Shown piece after piece: positions 44,286 to 53,850 of a stretch of 64,000 nucleotides of DNA (positions are counted from its first letter, which is position 1; every line of letters starts with the position of its first letter). The DNA is from Chromatium okenii (GTDB lineage: Bacteria > Pseudomonadota > Gammaproteobacteria > Chromatiales > Chromatiaceae). Location of the stretch: positions 1 through 64,000 of the forward strand of contig NZ_PPGH01000038.1 of the NCBI RefSeq assembly GCF_002958735.1, written 5' to 3'. The notes below the pieces were generated by a model. That model was not told the DNA's origin and searched no databases. It saw nothing but the letters and a program-made list of their open reading frames with translations. The position numbers and the translations under genes were made by a program.

Positions 44286-46648
44286 TTAGCTCACGACAAA
44301 ATCGGCTGCGGTAAGCGTCAAGCTGACACCAATGATGGCAAACTGAATAGCCGCACCAGCTCCTGAGCCATCAGCGTCATAAAGCAGCGCTCCTGATTTG
44401 GTGTTGTAGAGAATGAAGTCATTGCTGTCATGGGCAGTTCCTGTAGCACTGGCGTGGAAATTTGCTGCCGCAAGTATGCCCGCGTGGTTAGTTTGGTGAA
44501 GATCGCGTTTTCAGCACGATGCTGTCGTCGGTAACGTTGAAATCGGTAATCTTATCAACGTTAGATGCTGTCAGTGCGGTGTTGAATTGGAAAATGTCAT
44601 TGCCAGCGCCGCCAGTGAGGATGTCTTGACCAAGCCCGCCATTCAGCGTGTCGTTGCTCGCCAAACCAATGAGCGAGTCATTACCAGCATTTCCCAATAG
44701 CGAATTTGCGCCGTTATTCCCGGTGAGCACATTGTTAAGCGCGTTGCCAGTGAGAGTGGCTGCAGCAGTGCCGAGAATGGTTCCTTTTTCGACATTGGTC
44801 GTCAGGGTGTAAGTACTGAGCTTGCTGTAAACCAAATCAATCCCGCTGCTACTCGCAGTTTCAATGACCTTATCGCCACATTATCAACGTAATAGGTATC
44901 GGAGCCATTGCCGCCGATCATGCTATCGCTGCCGACACCACCGTTCAGCGTGTCATTACCCGCACCGCCGTTGAGCGTGTCGTTACCCGCCAAACCAGTG
45001 AGCGAGTCATTACCAGTAAGACCATCAATGTAATCGTTGTCGGCAGTGCCCTTGAGATTGCTGTCATTGCCGGGTGTGCCTTTATCAGCAACTGCGGTGA
45101 CATGGACAACCGCGCCAGTGGCAGTTGAAACAACGTTCTCCGCCGCACCCAGCTTGTCGGTGTAGCTGGCAGCAACGGTGATGGTTTTACCCACATCGGT
45201 CGCAGTGAGCGTGTAGCTACTGGTTTTTGCGCCGGTGATTGCAGTGCCATTTGCCAGCCACTGATAGCCAATCGTGCCCAAACCATCAATGTCAGCCAGT
45301 GTATTGGTGGCAGTCAGGGTTTGACCTTGGTTGCAGTGCCGCTGATGGTGACTGCGCCAGTGGGCAAGTCATTGACGTTAGCAACCGCAGCAGTTGCAGC
45401 AGAGAACACGCGTTCGGAGTTACCCATGCTGTCGATGTAGTTCGCAGCAACAGTAATGGTTTTACCAACATCTTCCTGCGTCAACGTGTAAGTGTTAGCA
45501 GTGACGGTTGCCACGCCGTTGGTTATCCAAACGTAGGTCATCCCGCCCAAACCGTCAGCATCAGCCAGCGTATTTGTAACCGCCAAAGTCTGACCTTGCG
45601 TTGCAGTGCCGCTGATAGTGATTGCGCCAGTGGGCAAGTGATTACCCAACGATGCAACCGCGCTAGTGGCAGTTGAAACAACGTTCTCTGCTGTGCCCAG
45701 TTTGTCGGTATAACTTGCCGCTACGGTAATCGTTTTACCCACATCGGTCGCAGTGAGCGTGTAGCTACTGTTTTTTGCGCCGGTAATTGCGATGCCATTC
45801 GCTAGCCATTGGAAGAAGGCATTGTCCATACCGTCGCTGTCAGTGACGCTCGCGGAGAGGATATCGCCTTGCTGGGCATTGGTTAAATTGCGACCGTTGG
45901 TAGTGTTAATCAGGGTCAGGATACCAGTGGTATTGGCGGTTGGTACAATTGTCTGCATTAATGTTGAACCATAAACAGAATTAACCCCGTATTCACCACC
46001 TAAACCATCACCACCATAAATCCACCACAGCGCAGCTAAATCGTATTCCTGATATTCGGCTTTTGGTGCACCAGTCCACGTATACGACATTAAAGTGTGA
46101 TTGGTATTATCAATATCTTCTGGTAATTGATTTGTACCTTCAAATGGATGTTTTAAGCCGAGCGCGTGTCCAAGTTCATGTAACAAAACTTGATAACCTT
46201 CGGTGCCGATTTTCGGGTTTAAATTATCCTTAAATTCAAACACATCAAGAAAAATATCGGCATCAACATCATAGGTGCTAATAACTTCATTGCTGGTATA
46301 AGAATAACTAGACTCCGAGCTTGTCAATCCGGCTGTGTTGGCGTCAGATAAATTCGCACTAAAAAATGCCAGTTGCGCTTGTGCAGCAGAACTGGTTTCA
46401 ACAAAATCAATCCCAATTACACTTGACACATAAGTCAGCGCATCCTGTGCTGCAGTTTTTTGGTCGCTATTAAATGTGGTAACACTCGAAATGCCGCTGG
46501 TGTGAGTGCCATCATCGGTAAAAGTATAATACAGAACGTTGCCGTTATTAGGTAATAAATAATTCCATGTTGGCCCTTTATCAATTAAGGCATCAACAAA
46601 TTTATCACCCGATAATGGGATTTGATTAATGTCGTCTACTGTTGCCAT
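44286..46648 (-). CDS. serralysin-like RTX metalloprotease with Ig-like repeats, multiply frameshifted
   Basis: GGAG seven bases upstream favours ATG 46648. The N-terminal third is a metzincin protease with zinc site HELGHALGLKHP and Met-turn LMSYTW. Three Ig-like repeats follow (SYTLTATDVGKTITVAASYTD type), then RTX calcium-binding repeats (GGAGNDTLNGG) and a C-terminal domain (NTKSGALLYDADGSGAG ... LTAADF) typical of type I secretion substrates. The frame is lost near 45335, 44874, and twice near 44495-44480; each is repaired by adding one base. The true stop is at 44286-44288. No type I exporter is nearby. Either heavy consensus error or a decaying gene. Confidence 0.82.
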
Positions 46649-46718
46649 CGTCACACTCCAGATAGTTATAAATACCCATTCTCAGACTAATACCGTTTTG
46701 CCGTCTGCGTAAATTGCA

Positions 46719-46787
46719 TCATGCTGGGGCACGAGCAACCACGCTAGACGGCAGCGGCAGGTCAATAAACATCCGCGTGTGCCGCAT
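46719..46787 (-). pseudogene. remnant of a second rsmE 5' end
   Basis: The 22-codon frame reads MRHTRMFIDLPLPSSVVARA, matching the intact RsmE start (MRHTRIFVDLPLAVGDAV) and then diverging to a stop. It lies five bases after the DUF423 gene, where an rsmE gene in operon would sit. It suggests a DUF423-rsmE order interrupted by the insertion that carries the RTX gene. Confidence 0.75.
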
Positions 46788-46792
46788 CGTGA

Positions 46793-47194
46793 TCAGATTC
46801 CGCCATTGATTGCGGCGGCGCTGCGCCACACGCCCAGCGCCAGCAGCGTCCAACCAATAATTAATGCCACGCCGCCGATGGGCGTGATCATGCCGAGTTG
46901 CCGAATGCCAGTGAGCGTCATCACGTACAGACTGCCGCTAAACAAAACGCTGCCGAGCAGAAATGCCCAGCCTGCTGCGTTTACCAGTCGCGCCGCTGGC
47001 AATTGCAGCAGCACTAAACCGCAGATCAAAATCACCAGCGCGTGAATCCCTAAATAATTGGTCGCAGTCAGCCAGTTGGCGAGCAGCTCTGGCGGAACAC
47101 GATTTTTCAAACCGTGCGCTCCAAATGCGCCCAACGCGACGGTTACGCCGCCGTTAATCGCTCCAATTGTTAACCACAGTTGTGCTTGGTTCAT
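46793..47194 (-). CDS. DUF423 family small membrane protein
   Basis: A 133-residue inner-membrane protein with four helices; TIGAINGGVTVALGAFGAHGLK and FSGSLYVMTLTG are typical of the DUF423/YgdD family, whose function is unknown. GAGG five bases upstream selects ATG 47194 over GTG 47200. It faces away from aprB. Confidence 0.9.
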   Translation of the reverse strand: MNQAQLWLTIGAINGGVTVALGAFGAHGLKNRVPPELLANWLTATNYLGIHALVILICGLVLLQLPAARLVNAAGWAFLLGSVLFSGSLYVMTLTGIRQLGMITPIGGVALIIGWTLLALGVWRSAAAINGGI

Positions 47195-47216
47195 TGCCAC
47201 CTCATCAAATTGAACG

Positions 47217-47325
47217 AAATATCAGGCTTTCCTAATAAGGCAATTTTATGAAAGCCAACGGAAATACTATTTTGACCGTATGCCGGCAAGTCAGTAGGCT
47301 GCAAACCTGATATTACCGGCTTTTT
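47217..47325 (+). other. structured inverted-repeat element upstream of aprB (MITE or RNA leader)
   Basis: AATATCAGG (47218-47226) and CCTGATATT (47306-47314) are perfect nine-base inverted repeats. They enclose GGCTTTC/GAAAGCC (47225-47231/47250-47256) and ACGG/CCGT stems. A competing stem GCCGG (47282-47286)/CCGGC (47316-47320) followed by TTTTT forms a terminator-like hairpin that is incompatible with the outer stem. This could be a short mobile element or a switch-type leader of aprBA. No known riboswitch consensus fits. Confidence 0.6.
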
Positions 47326-47348
47326 CTGCTCTCGAAGTGTTGTGCCCA

Positions 47349-47369
47349 CCGCGTTTAACGCGGTTTTTT
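47349..47369 (+). terminator. intrinsic terminator upstream of aprB
   Basis: CCGCG and CGCGG (extendable to CCGCGTT/AACGCGG) around a short loop, followed by six T. It lies 88 bases before aprB on the same strand with no gene before it, so it either ends a short RNA or attenuates aprBA. Confidence 0.75.
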
Positions 47370-47456
47370 GTGCGGCCACAGTCGGAAGCGCCCCGCCGCC
47401 CAGACTTCATCTGCAAGCGGCATTCACCGCAGTGAACCGTGAGGAGATCGTGAACC

Positions 47457-47924
47457 ATGCCAACGTTTGTGCGTACTGATAAGTGTGACGGCTGCAAGGG
47501 TCAGGACAAGACCGCTTGCATGTATATCTGCCCCCACGACCTGATGAAACTGGATCAAGATGGTTCAGACACCGGTCACGCGATGAAGGCTTATAACCAA
47601 GAGCCAGAGCAGTGCTGGGAATGTTATTCCTGCGTCAAGATTTGCCCGCAACAGGCGATCGAATGCCGTCATTACGCTGACGTGGTGCCAATGGGCGCTT
47701 CCGTGCAACCGCTGCGCGGCACCGATTCGATCATGTGGACGATCAAATTCCGCAACGGCAACATGAAGCGCTTCAAATTCCCCATCCGCACCACTTCCGA
47801 AGGCTCCATTGATCCTTACGGCAACAAGCCAGCGGCTGACATCGCCAAAATCGGCGAGCCCGGTTTCTTCACCCTCGGCGGCGTTCAGAAAGCTGGCAAT
47901 CCCAGCGAGCTGATCCGCAAATAA
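47457..47924 (+). CDS. aprB: adenylylsulfate reductase subunit beta
   Basis: A 155-residue iron-sulfur subunit of APS reductase. Two [4Fe-4S] clusters are bound by the cysteine sets in KCDGCKGQDKTACMYICP and CWECYSCVKICP. The C-terminal tail (IRTTSEGSIDPYGNKP) wraps the alpha subunit. In sulfur oxidisers the enzyme runs in reverse, turning sulfite and AMP into APS in the cytoplasm. GAGGAG lies upstream of the ATG. aprA follows after 38 bases. Confidence 0.97.
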   Translation: MPTFVRTDKCDGCKGQDKTACMYICPHDLMKLDQDGSDTGHAMKAYNQEPEQCWECYSCVKICPQQAIECRHYADVVPMGASVQPLRGTDSIMWTIKFRNGNMKRFKFPIRTTSEGSIDPYGNKPAADIAKIGEPGFFTLGGVQKAGNPSELIRK

Positions 47925-47962
47925 TCGACATTCCTAACAATTACAGATTCGGGGTAGAAGAC

Positions 47963-49940
47963 ATGGCAGGAGAATTCGGTAAACCGGAGATCGTCGAAGA
48001 AGAAGTAGACATCCTTCTGATTGGCGGTGGCATGGGCGCATGTGGCGCAGCATACGAAATCGGCCCTTGGTTGGATGAAGCCAAGAAGCAAGGCATTGAT
48101 CTGAAAGTCAAACTGGTGGACAAGGCGGCAATGGATCGCTCCGGCGCAGTGGCGCAGGGTCTGTCGGCAATCAACACCTATTTGGGCGAGCAAGACCCCG
48201 CTGATTATGCGCGGATGGTTTCCAACGACCTGATGGGCATCACCCGCGACGACTTGGCTTATGACCTCGGTCGCCATGTCGATGATTCGGTGCATCTGTT
48301 TGAAGAATGGGGTTTGCCGATTTGGAAGCAGCCCGGCGATGAAGGCAAGGCGTTGGTTGACGGCGGCAAGCCAGTTCGTTCCGGCAAGTGGCAGATTATG
48401 ATCAACGGCGAGTCCTATAAATGGATCGTCGCTGAGGCCGCAAAAAAGGCGCTGGGCACGACCGCATTCAAGAGCGCGTGTTCATCGTCAAGCTGGTGAA
48501 TGATAAGAACGATAGCAACCGCATCGCTGGCGCAATCGGCTTCTCGGTGCGCGAGCACAAAGTCTTTGTTTACAAGTTCAAAGCCTGTCTGCTGGTCGCC
48601 GGCGGCTGCGTCAACATTTTCCGTCCGCGCTCCGTCGGTGAAGGCACCGGTCGCGCTTGGTATCCGGTCTGGAATGCTGGCTCGACTTACGCGATGGCGG
48701 CTGAAGCTGGCGCTGAGTTGACGATGATGGAAAACCGGTTCGTGCCCGCCCGTTTCAAAGACGGTTATGGCCCGGTCGGCGCATGGTTCCTGTTGTTCAA
48801 AGCCAAGGCCGTCAACGCCTTTGGTGAGGTCTACATGGACACCAACAAGGAGCTGCTCAACGATTATCCGCCCTACGGTCAAGCGGCAGTGCCAGCCTCG
48901 TGCTTGCGCAACCATTTGATGATGAAAGAAATGCGCGAAGGTCGCGGCCCGATTTACATGGACACCGTGTCCGCGCTGGGCAAGCTGGCGGAGACGATGA
49001 CGCCCAAGGAAATCAAGCACCTCGAAGCTGAGGCGTGGGAAGATTTTCTGGATATGTGTATCGGTCAAGCTGGCGTGTGGGCGGGTGAAAACATCGAACC
49101 GGAAAAGAAGAATTCCGAGCTGATGCCGACCGAACCCTACCTGCTCGGCTCACATTCCGGCTGCTGCGGCATCTGGGTGTCTGGCCCGACCGATGTTGGC
49201 GCACCGACTGCTGAAGAGCACGCCGACGCCGGCAAGATTCCCAGCCACCTGCCTTCCGGTTGGAACTGGGGTTATCGCTCGATGACCACCGTCAAAGGGT
49301 TGTTCACTGCCGCTGATGGCGTGGGCGCATCCGGTCACAAATTCTCCTCCGGTTCTCATGCCGAAGGGCGTTTGGCAGCCAAGGCGATGGTGCAATTCTG
49401 CATGGATAACAAGGATCACCAGCCAGAACTGGCTGATTCGGTTGCGGATTTGGTCGATGAGATTTATCGCCCCGTGCGCAATTTCCTTGAAAGCAAGGAT
49501 TACACCACTGCTATCGACGTGAATCCGAATTACATCACGCCGAAGATGCTGCAATTCCGCTGCAAAAGGTCATGGATGAATACGTCGCTGGCGTTTCGAC
49601 CATGTACCAGACCAACGCCAAGATGATGGAAGTGGCGGAGATGAAGCTGGAGATGCTCAAGGAAGATGCGCTGAAAATGCGGGCAAAAGACCTGCATGAA
49701 TTGCTCCGCGCTTGGGAGAATTATCATCGAATTCTCACCGCTGAGGCGCACATGAAGCATATTCAATTCCGTGAAGAGAGCCGTTACCCCGGTTTCTATT
49801 ATCGGATGGATTACAACTTCGTGGATGAGACCAATTGGAAGTGCTTCGTCAATTCGATTTATGACAAGACCACCAAGACGTGGAACTGCTTTAAGCGGGC
49901 GCATGTAGACATCGTGGACAAGTCCAAGCTGTTTAAGTAA
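47963..49940 (+). CDS. aprA: adenylylsulfate reductase subunit alpha, frameshifted twice
   Basis: The FAD-containing catalytic subunit. The FAD site (VDILLIGGGMGACGAAYEI), the active-site region (NRFVPARFKDGYGPVGAW) and the C-terminal helical part are all present, but in three frames. One missing base near 48459 separates AAKKALG from DRIQERVFIVKLV, and one near 49557 separates KMLQF from PLQKVMDEYVAG. With both repaired the protein has 659 residues, normal for AprA. Because no other lesion is seen and the enzyme is central to sulfur oxidation, sequence errors are the likely cause. The membrane partners AprM and QmoABC are not in the window. Confidence 0.95.
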
Positions 49941-49976
49941 ACAGCGATTCATGCTCGGCATCGCTGCCGGGTGATC

Positions 49977-50016
49977 AAAAGCCCGATCATCTTCATTAGG
50001 TGGTTGGGCTTTTTTA
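49977..50016 (+). terminator. intrinsic terminator of aprBA
   Basis: AAAAGCCC with the following GA-CATC pairs with GGTG-GT and GGGCTTTTTT. It is placed about 35 bases after the aprA stop. Confidence 0.88.
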
Positions 50017-50046
50017 TTCTTAAATCACCATTTCTGAGATTAAAAA

Positions 50047-50364
50047 ATGAGCCGAAAACAACGCATTACCGATCAACTTCAACAGTCACTGCACTCTATT
50101 GTGCATCTGGATATTGTGAATGAAAGCTATATGCACGCAGTTCCGGTAGGCGCAGAATCACATTTTAAAGTGCTCGTGGTCAGTGAAGATTTTTCATCGC
50201 TTTCTATCATTGAACGGCATCGCCTGCTTAATCAATTATTAGCAGTTGAATTCGATCATGGTTTACACGCGCTGTCATTGCACACTTGGACGCCGGAAGA
50301 ATGGACTACAAAAGGTGGCGTTTTAGCGGAATCGCCGCCCTGTTTGGGCGGCTCAAAACTGTAG
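50047..50364 (+). CDS. bolA: BolA family protein
   Basis: A 105-residue BolA-like protein: the helix-turn region HFKVLVVSEDFSSLSIIERHRLLNQLL is split across conserved pieces, and the C-terminal HALSLHTWTPEEW is diagnostic. BolA proteins work with monothiol glutaredoxins in iron-sulfur handling. It lies just after the aprBA terminator and convergent to the symporter gene. Confidence 0.88.
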   Translation: MSRKQRITDQLQQSLHSIVHLDIVNESYMHAVPVGAESHFKVLVVSEDFSSLSIIERHRLLNQLLAVEFDHGLHALSLHTWTPEEWTTKGGVLAESPPCLGGSKL

Positions 50365-50403
50365 GTTTAATCAATTGGTTAATTGCTACTAAAAACGCAC
50401 CAA

Positions 50404-51729
50404 TTACTGCGATTGAGTTGTAAAATACTCTCGCGTCAAACGGAATACCACTGGGCTTAATAATAACAATGCAACCAAATTGGGGAGCGCCATTAGCGCA
50501 TTGAGCGTGTCGGCAATGAGCCAAATCAAATCCAATTGCGCCAGCGCCCCGACTGGAATCATTAACACCCAGAGAATGCGAAATGGCACGATGACCCGCT
50601 CGCCAAATAGATATTCCGCGCAGCGTTCGCCGTAAACGCTCCAACCGAGAATGGTGGTGTAGGCAAATAGCACCAAACCAATTGCGACGATGTATGTGCC
50701 CACGCCGGGCAGCGATTGCTCAAAGGCTGCCGATGACAACGCCGCGCCGGTTAAGCCCGAAGTCCAAGCGCCAGAAACGACGATCACCAATCCGGTAATC
50801 GAGCAAATCACCAGCGTGTCAATGAACGTGCCGATCATCGCTACCGTGCCTTGCGCGACTGGATCGTTCGATTGCGCGGCAGCGTGGGCAATTGGTGCAC
50901 TGCCCAGCCCGGCTTCATTGGAAAAAATGCCGCGAGCCACGCCAAATTGAATAGCTGCTGCTACGCTCGCGCCAGCGAATCCACCCGCTGCTGCGGTTGG
51001 CGAAAAGGCTTGCACGACAATGAGTTGCAATGCAGGAATGATTTGATCCAAATGCGTCGCCAGCACGACCAGTCCGCCGAGCACGTAAGTCAGCGCCATA
51101 AACGGAACCAATGCAGCGGACACGACGCCGATGCGTTGAATGCCGCCGAGCAGCACCAGTCCGGCAAGGATCGCCATGACTAACCCGCTCATCCATAACG
51201 GAATTCCAAACGCATCGAGTGCGGCATGGGCAACGGAATTGGCTTGTACCGTGTTGCCAATGCCGAACCCAGCGAGAACGCCAAAAATGGCAAAGGCGCT
51301 GGCCATCCACAGCCATTTTTGACCCAGTCCGAGCTTGATGTAGTACATCGGACCGCCGAGATGATTGCCCTTGCCGTCAACTTCGCGGTAGTGCATCGCC
51401 AGCACTGCTTCGGCGTATTTGGTCGCCATGCCAACCAGTGCCGTGCACCACATCCAGAAAATCGCGCCCGGTCCGCCGAGAAATACGGCAGTTGCCACAC
51501 CCGCGATATTGCCCGTGCCGACGGTCGCCGAAAGTACAGTCATCAGCGCGTGATACGGCGTGATGTCACCTGCGCCCTGCTGTTTGCGCCCGCGCCACAG
51601 CATCCGAAACCCGAGACCGAGTTTTAACAGCGGCATGAACCGCAATCCGATCATTAAAAAAAAGCCAGTACCGAGAATAAGCACCAGCATTGGTGGCCCC
51701 AGACCAAACCATTTAACACGTTCACCCAT
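50404..51729 (-). CDS. sodium:alanine symporter (AGCS family)
   Basis: A 441-residue transporter with about ten membrane helices. Family hallmarks: ATVGTGNIAGVATA, FWMWCTALVGMATKYAEA, GGPMYYIKLGLG and FSNEAGLGSAPIAHAAA. The start at 51729 (MGERVKWFGLGPPMLVLILG) is likely; the frame extends to 51900 through a non-membrane stretch unlike the family. It imports small neutral amino acids with sodium. Confidence 0.92.
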   Translation of the reverse strand: MGERVKWFGLGPPMLVLILGTGFFLMIGLRFMPLLKLGLGFRMLWRGRKQQGAGDITPYHALMTVLSATVGTGNIAGVATAVFLGGPGAIFWMWCTALVGMATKYAEAVLAMHYREVDGKGNHLGGPMYYIKLGLGQKWLWMASAFAIFGVLAGFGIGNTVQANSVAHAALDAFGIPLWMSGLVMAILAGLVLLGGIQRIGVVSAALVPFMALTYVLGGLVVLATHLDQIIPALQLIVVQAFSPTAAAGGFAGASVAAAIQFGVARGIFSNEAGLGSAPIAHAAAQSNDPVAQGTVAMIGTFIDTLVICSITGLVIVVSGAWTSGLTGAALSSAAFEQSLPGVGTYIVAIGLVLFAYTTILGWSVYGERCAEYLFGERVIVPFRILWVLMIPVGALAQLDLIWLIADTLNALMALPNLVALLLLSPVVFRLTREYFTTQSQ

Positions 51730-51919
51730 GCCGTTATTTGTTCCACTGCAATAATCCCATCTCAATCTGATTGAAAAACCGTTGCGACGACACAAAGCGC
51801 CGCCGCAATCTGCCAACGTGGTGTTAATCAAAGCGACTTTACCGCATTGTCGCTGGGTCTTATCCTCGCATGGCGTTAACGATTGCGCCCAGAAACCCAT
51901 TCACGTTTAGGAATGCTCA

Positions 51920-52591
51920 ATGCAACTGTTGATTGATTTTTTACCCGTTTTATTATTTTTCATCGCTTACAAGTTTGCTGGCATTTACGTTGCAACCGGC
52001 ATTGCGATTGCGGTTTCGGTGGTGCAAGTCAGTTGGAATTGGTGGCGACATCGCCGCGTTGAGACGCTACAACTGGCCACGCTGGGCTTGATTGTGGTCT
52101 TTGGTGGATTAACGCTGGCGCTGCATGATCCGATTTTCGTGATGTGGAAACCAACGCTGATTAACGGATTGTTTGCCGTGGTATTTTTCGGCAGTCACTG
52201 GTTTGGTGAGCGCAATCTGATTGAGCGAATGATGGGACATAATGTGACGCTGCCGCCGCTGATTTGGTCACGTTTGAACTTCAGTTGGGCAGCGTTTTTC
52301 GCCTTTTTGGGAGTGATCAATCTGTTTGTGGTTTATGTGTGGAGCGGATTTTTCACTGCGCAACAAACGTTAATTGCAGAAAGCGGTCAAACGGCGCTTG
52401 ATCTCACCACTTGCGCCGCGACCTATACCGACCGCTTGCTGGCGCTGTGTGAAGATGCGCAGGCGCGGGAGGCAGTGTGGGTCAACTTTAAGCTGTTCGG
52501 TATGATGGGTTTGACCGTGTTATTTGTCATTGCGCAAGCGTTTTATCTTGCGCGTCATGTTCAAGAGCCAGCGTCAGCGGAGGCTGATTAA
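51920..52591 (+). CDS. yciB: inner membrane septation protein A (YciB family)
   Basis: A 223-residue membrane protein with about five helices; starts MQLLIDFLPVLLFFIAYKFAGIYVAT, and NGLFAVVFFGSHWFGERNLIERMMG and LPPLIWSRLNFSWAAFF are diagnostic. It is involved in cell-envelope and septum formation. A YciI gene follows after three bases, the usual pairing. Confidence 0.94.
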   Translation: MQLLIDFLPVLLFFIAYKFAGIYVATGIAIAVSVVQVSWNWWRHRRVETLQLATLGLIVVFGGLTLALHDPIFVMWKPTLINGLFAVVFFGSHWFGERNLIERMMGHNVTLPPLIWSRLNFSWAAFFAFLGVINLFVVYVWSGFFTAQQTLIAESGQTALDLTTCAATYTDRLLALCEDAQAREAVWVNFKLFGMMGLTVLFVIAQAFYLARHVQEPASAEAD

Positions 52592-52594
52592 ACA

Positions 52595-52897
52595 ATGCTT
52601 TACGCAATTATTGCGGTGGATGTTCCCGACAGTTTGCCGCTGCGCCAGCAGACACGACCGGCGCATCTGGCGCGGTTGCAGGCGCTGCAAGATGCTGGAC
52701 GTTTGGTGCTCGCTGGACCACATCCAGCAATTGATAGCCCAGAACCGGGCGCAGCGGGTTTTACGGGTTCGCTGGTGGTGGCAGAATTTCCCGATCTTGC
52801 TGCCGCTGAAGACTGGGCAGCGGCGGATCCGTATCAAGCGGCTGGGGTTTATCAGCAGGTCAGTGTCAAGCCGTTCAAACAGGTTTTCCCAAGTTAA
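52595..52897 (+). CDS. yciI: YciI family protein
   Basis: A 100-residue ferredoxin-like fold protein: [25 protein letters not shown] and [25 protein letters not shown] segments ([12 protein letters not shown]). The conserved HL and D residues are present. The family function is not settled. It is coupled to yciB. Confidence 0.92.
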   Translation: MLYAIIAVDVPDSLPLRQQTRPAHLARLQALQDAGRLVLAGPHPAIDSPEPGAAGFTGSLVVAEFPDLAAAEDWAAADPYQAAGVYQQVSVKPFKQVFPS

Positions 52898-52935
52898 TCA
52901 TCGTCTTTAGTTCTCAACCCAATGGAAGTGATGTT

Positions 52936-53811
52936 ATGAAAATAGTTCGTGTCCCGTTGTTACTTTGCGCGTTGCTGGCGACTGGCAGCGGTTTTGCCGA
53001 AGACGCCAAAATCAACACCGATTCTCCCGATACGCTGATTGCGACGGTCAACGGCATCGCCTATCCGCTTGACGTGTTCCGCGTGTTTTATCTGTCACGG
53101 ATGCAGCAGACGCAGGGCGAAAATACGCCGGCGATGCAGCAGCAGGCGTTTGATGAATTCATGGGTTTGATCGTCGCCTCGCAGGAAGGCGCTCGGCGCA
53201 AGCTCGAAAGTGATCGCAACGTGGTTGCTGCGCTCAAACTGGAGCAGATGAAGGTGATGTCGAATGCGGCGCTGGCAGCAATGGCGCAGGAAATCAAACC
53301 GACTGATGACGATCTCAAGGCAGCGTATGACAAGGTGAAGGCGCAGTCTGGGCGCGTTGAATTCAAGGCGCGGCACATTTTGGTGAAGGACGAAGATGAA
53401 GCGAAAAAGCTGATTAAACAGTTGGATAAGGGCGCTGATTTCGCGGAGCTGGCCAAGAAGAATTCGACCGGTCCGACCGGCAAGGATGGCGGCGATCTCG
53501 GTTGGTTTGATCCGAAGCAGATGGTTCCGGCATTTGCGACCGCGATTGCTGACATGAAGCCGGGCACTTATTCCAAGACGCCGGTGCAAACCCAGTTTGG
53601 CTGGCACGTCATCAATTTGCAGGACACGCGTAAAGCCGAGCCACCAGCGTTTGAGGATGCCAAGCCGCAGTTGACGGCATTGGTGCAGCGCCAGCAGCTT
53701 TCCGAGAGGATCGTGGAAATGCGCAACAAGGCGAAGGTGGAACTCAACGAGGCGATTGTGAAAATCACGCCGAATAAAGACGCGCCAGCGGCTGACGCGA
53801 CCAAGAAATAA
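52936..53811 (+). CDS. periplasmic parvulin-type peptidyl-prolyl cis-trans isomerase
   Basis: A 291-residue protein with a signal peptide (ending GFAED), a helical chaperone region (about 30-140) and one parvulin domain (about 145-240): KARHILVKDEDEA, FAELAKKNSTGPTGKDGGDLG, TQFGWHVINL. It probably assists folding of envelope proteins, like PpiC/PrsA relatives. The C-terminal 50 residues are charged. Confidence 0.92.
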   Translation: MKIVRVPLLLCALLATGSGFAEDAKINTDSPDTLIATVNGIAYPLDVFRVFYLSRMQQTQGENTPAMQQQAFDEFMGLIVASQEGARRKLESDRNVVAALKLEQMKVMSNAALAAMAQEIKPTDDDLKAAYDKVKAQSGRVEFKARHILVKDEDEAKKLIKQLDKGADFAELAKKNSTGPTGKDGGDLGWFDPKQMVPAFATAIADMKPGTYSKTPVQTQFGWHVINLQDTRKAEPPAFEDAKPQLTALVQRQQLSERIVEMRNKAKVELNEAIVKITPNKDAPAADATKK

Positions 53812-53822
53812 TCTGCTCGTTC

Positions 53823-53849
53823 GCCGGTTGTAGATTCGCTGCAACCGGC
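53823..53849. terminator. hairpin between convergent genes
   Basis: GCCGGTTG (53823-53830) pairs perfectly with CAACCGGC (53842-53849). It lies between the ends of the isomerase and trmO genes. There is no T-run on either side, so it is a weak or processing-type end. Confidence 0.6.
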
Positions 53850-53850
53850 A

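Noticed and set aside
47290..47325. tRNA-Cys, because of an AGG-CTGCAAA-CCT anticodon-like arm
   Set aside because: No acceptor stem, D arm or T arm fits around it; the arm is part of the inverted-repeat element.
47191..47379. 62-codon minus-strand open frame before DUF423
   Set aside because: It is formed by the inverted-repeat element and a terminator and has no ribosome binding site or family features.
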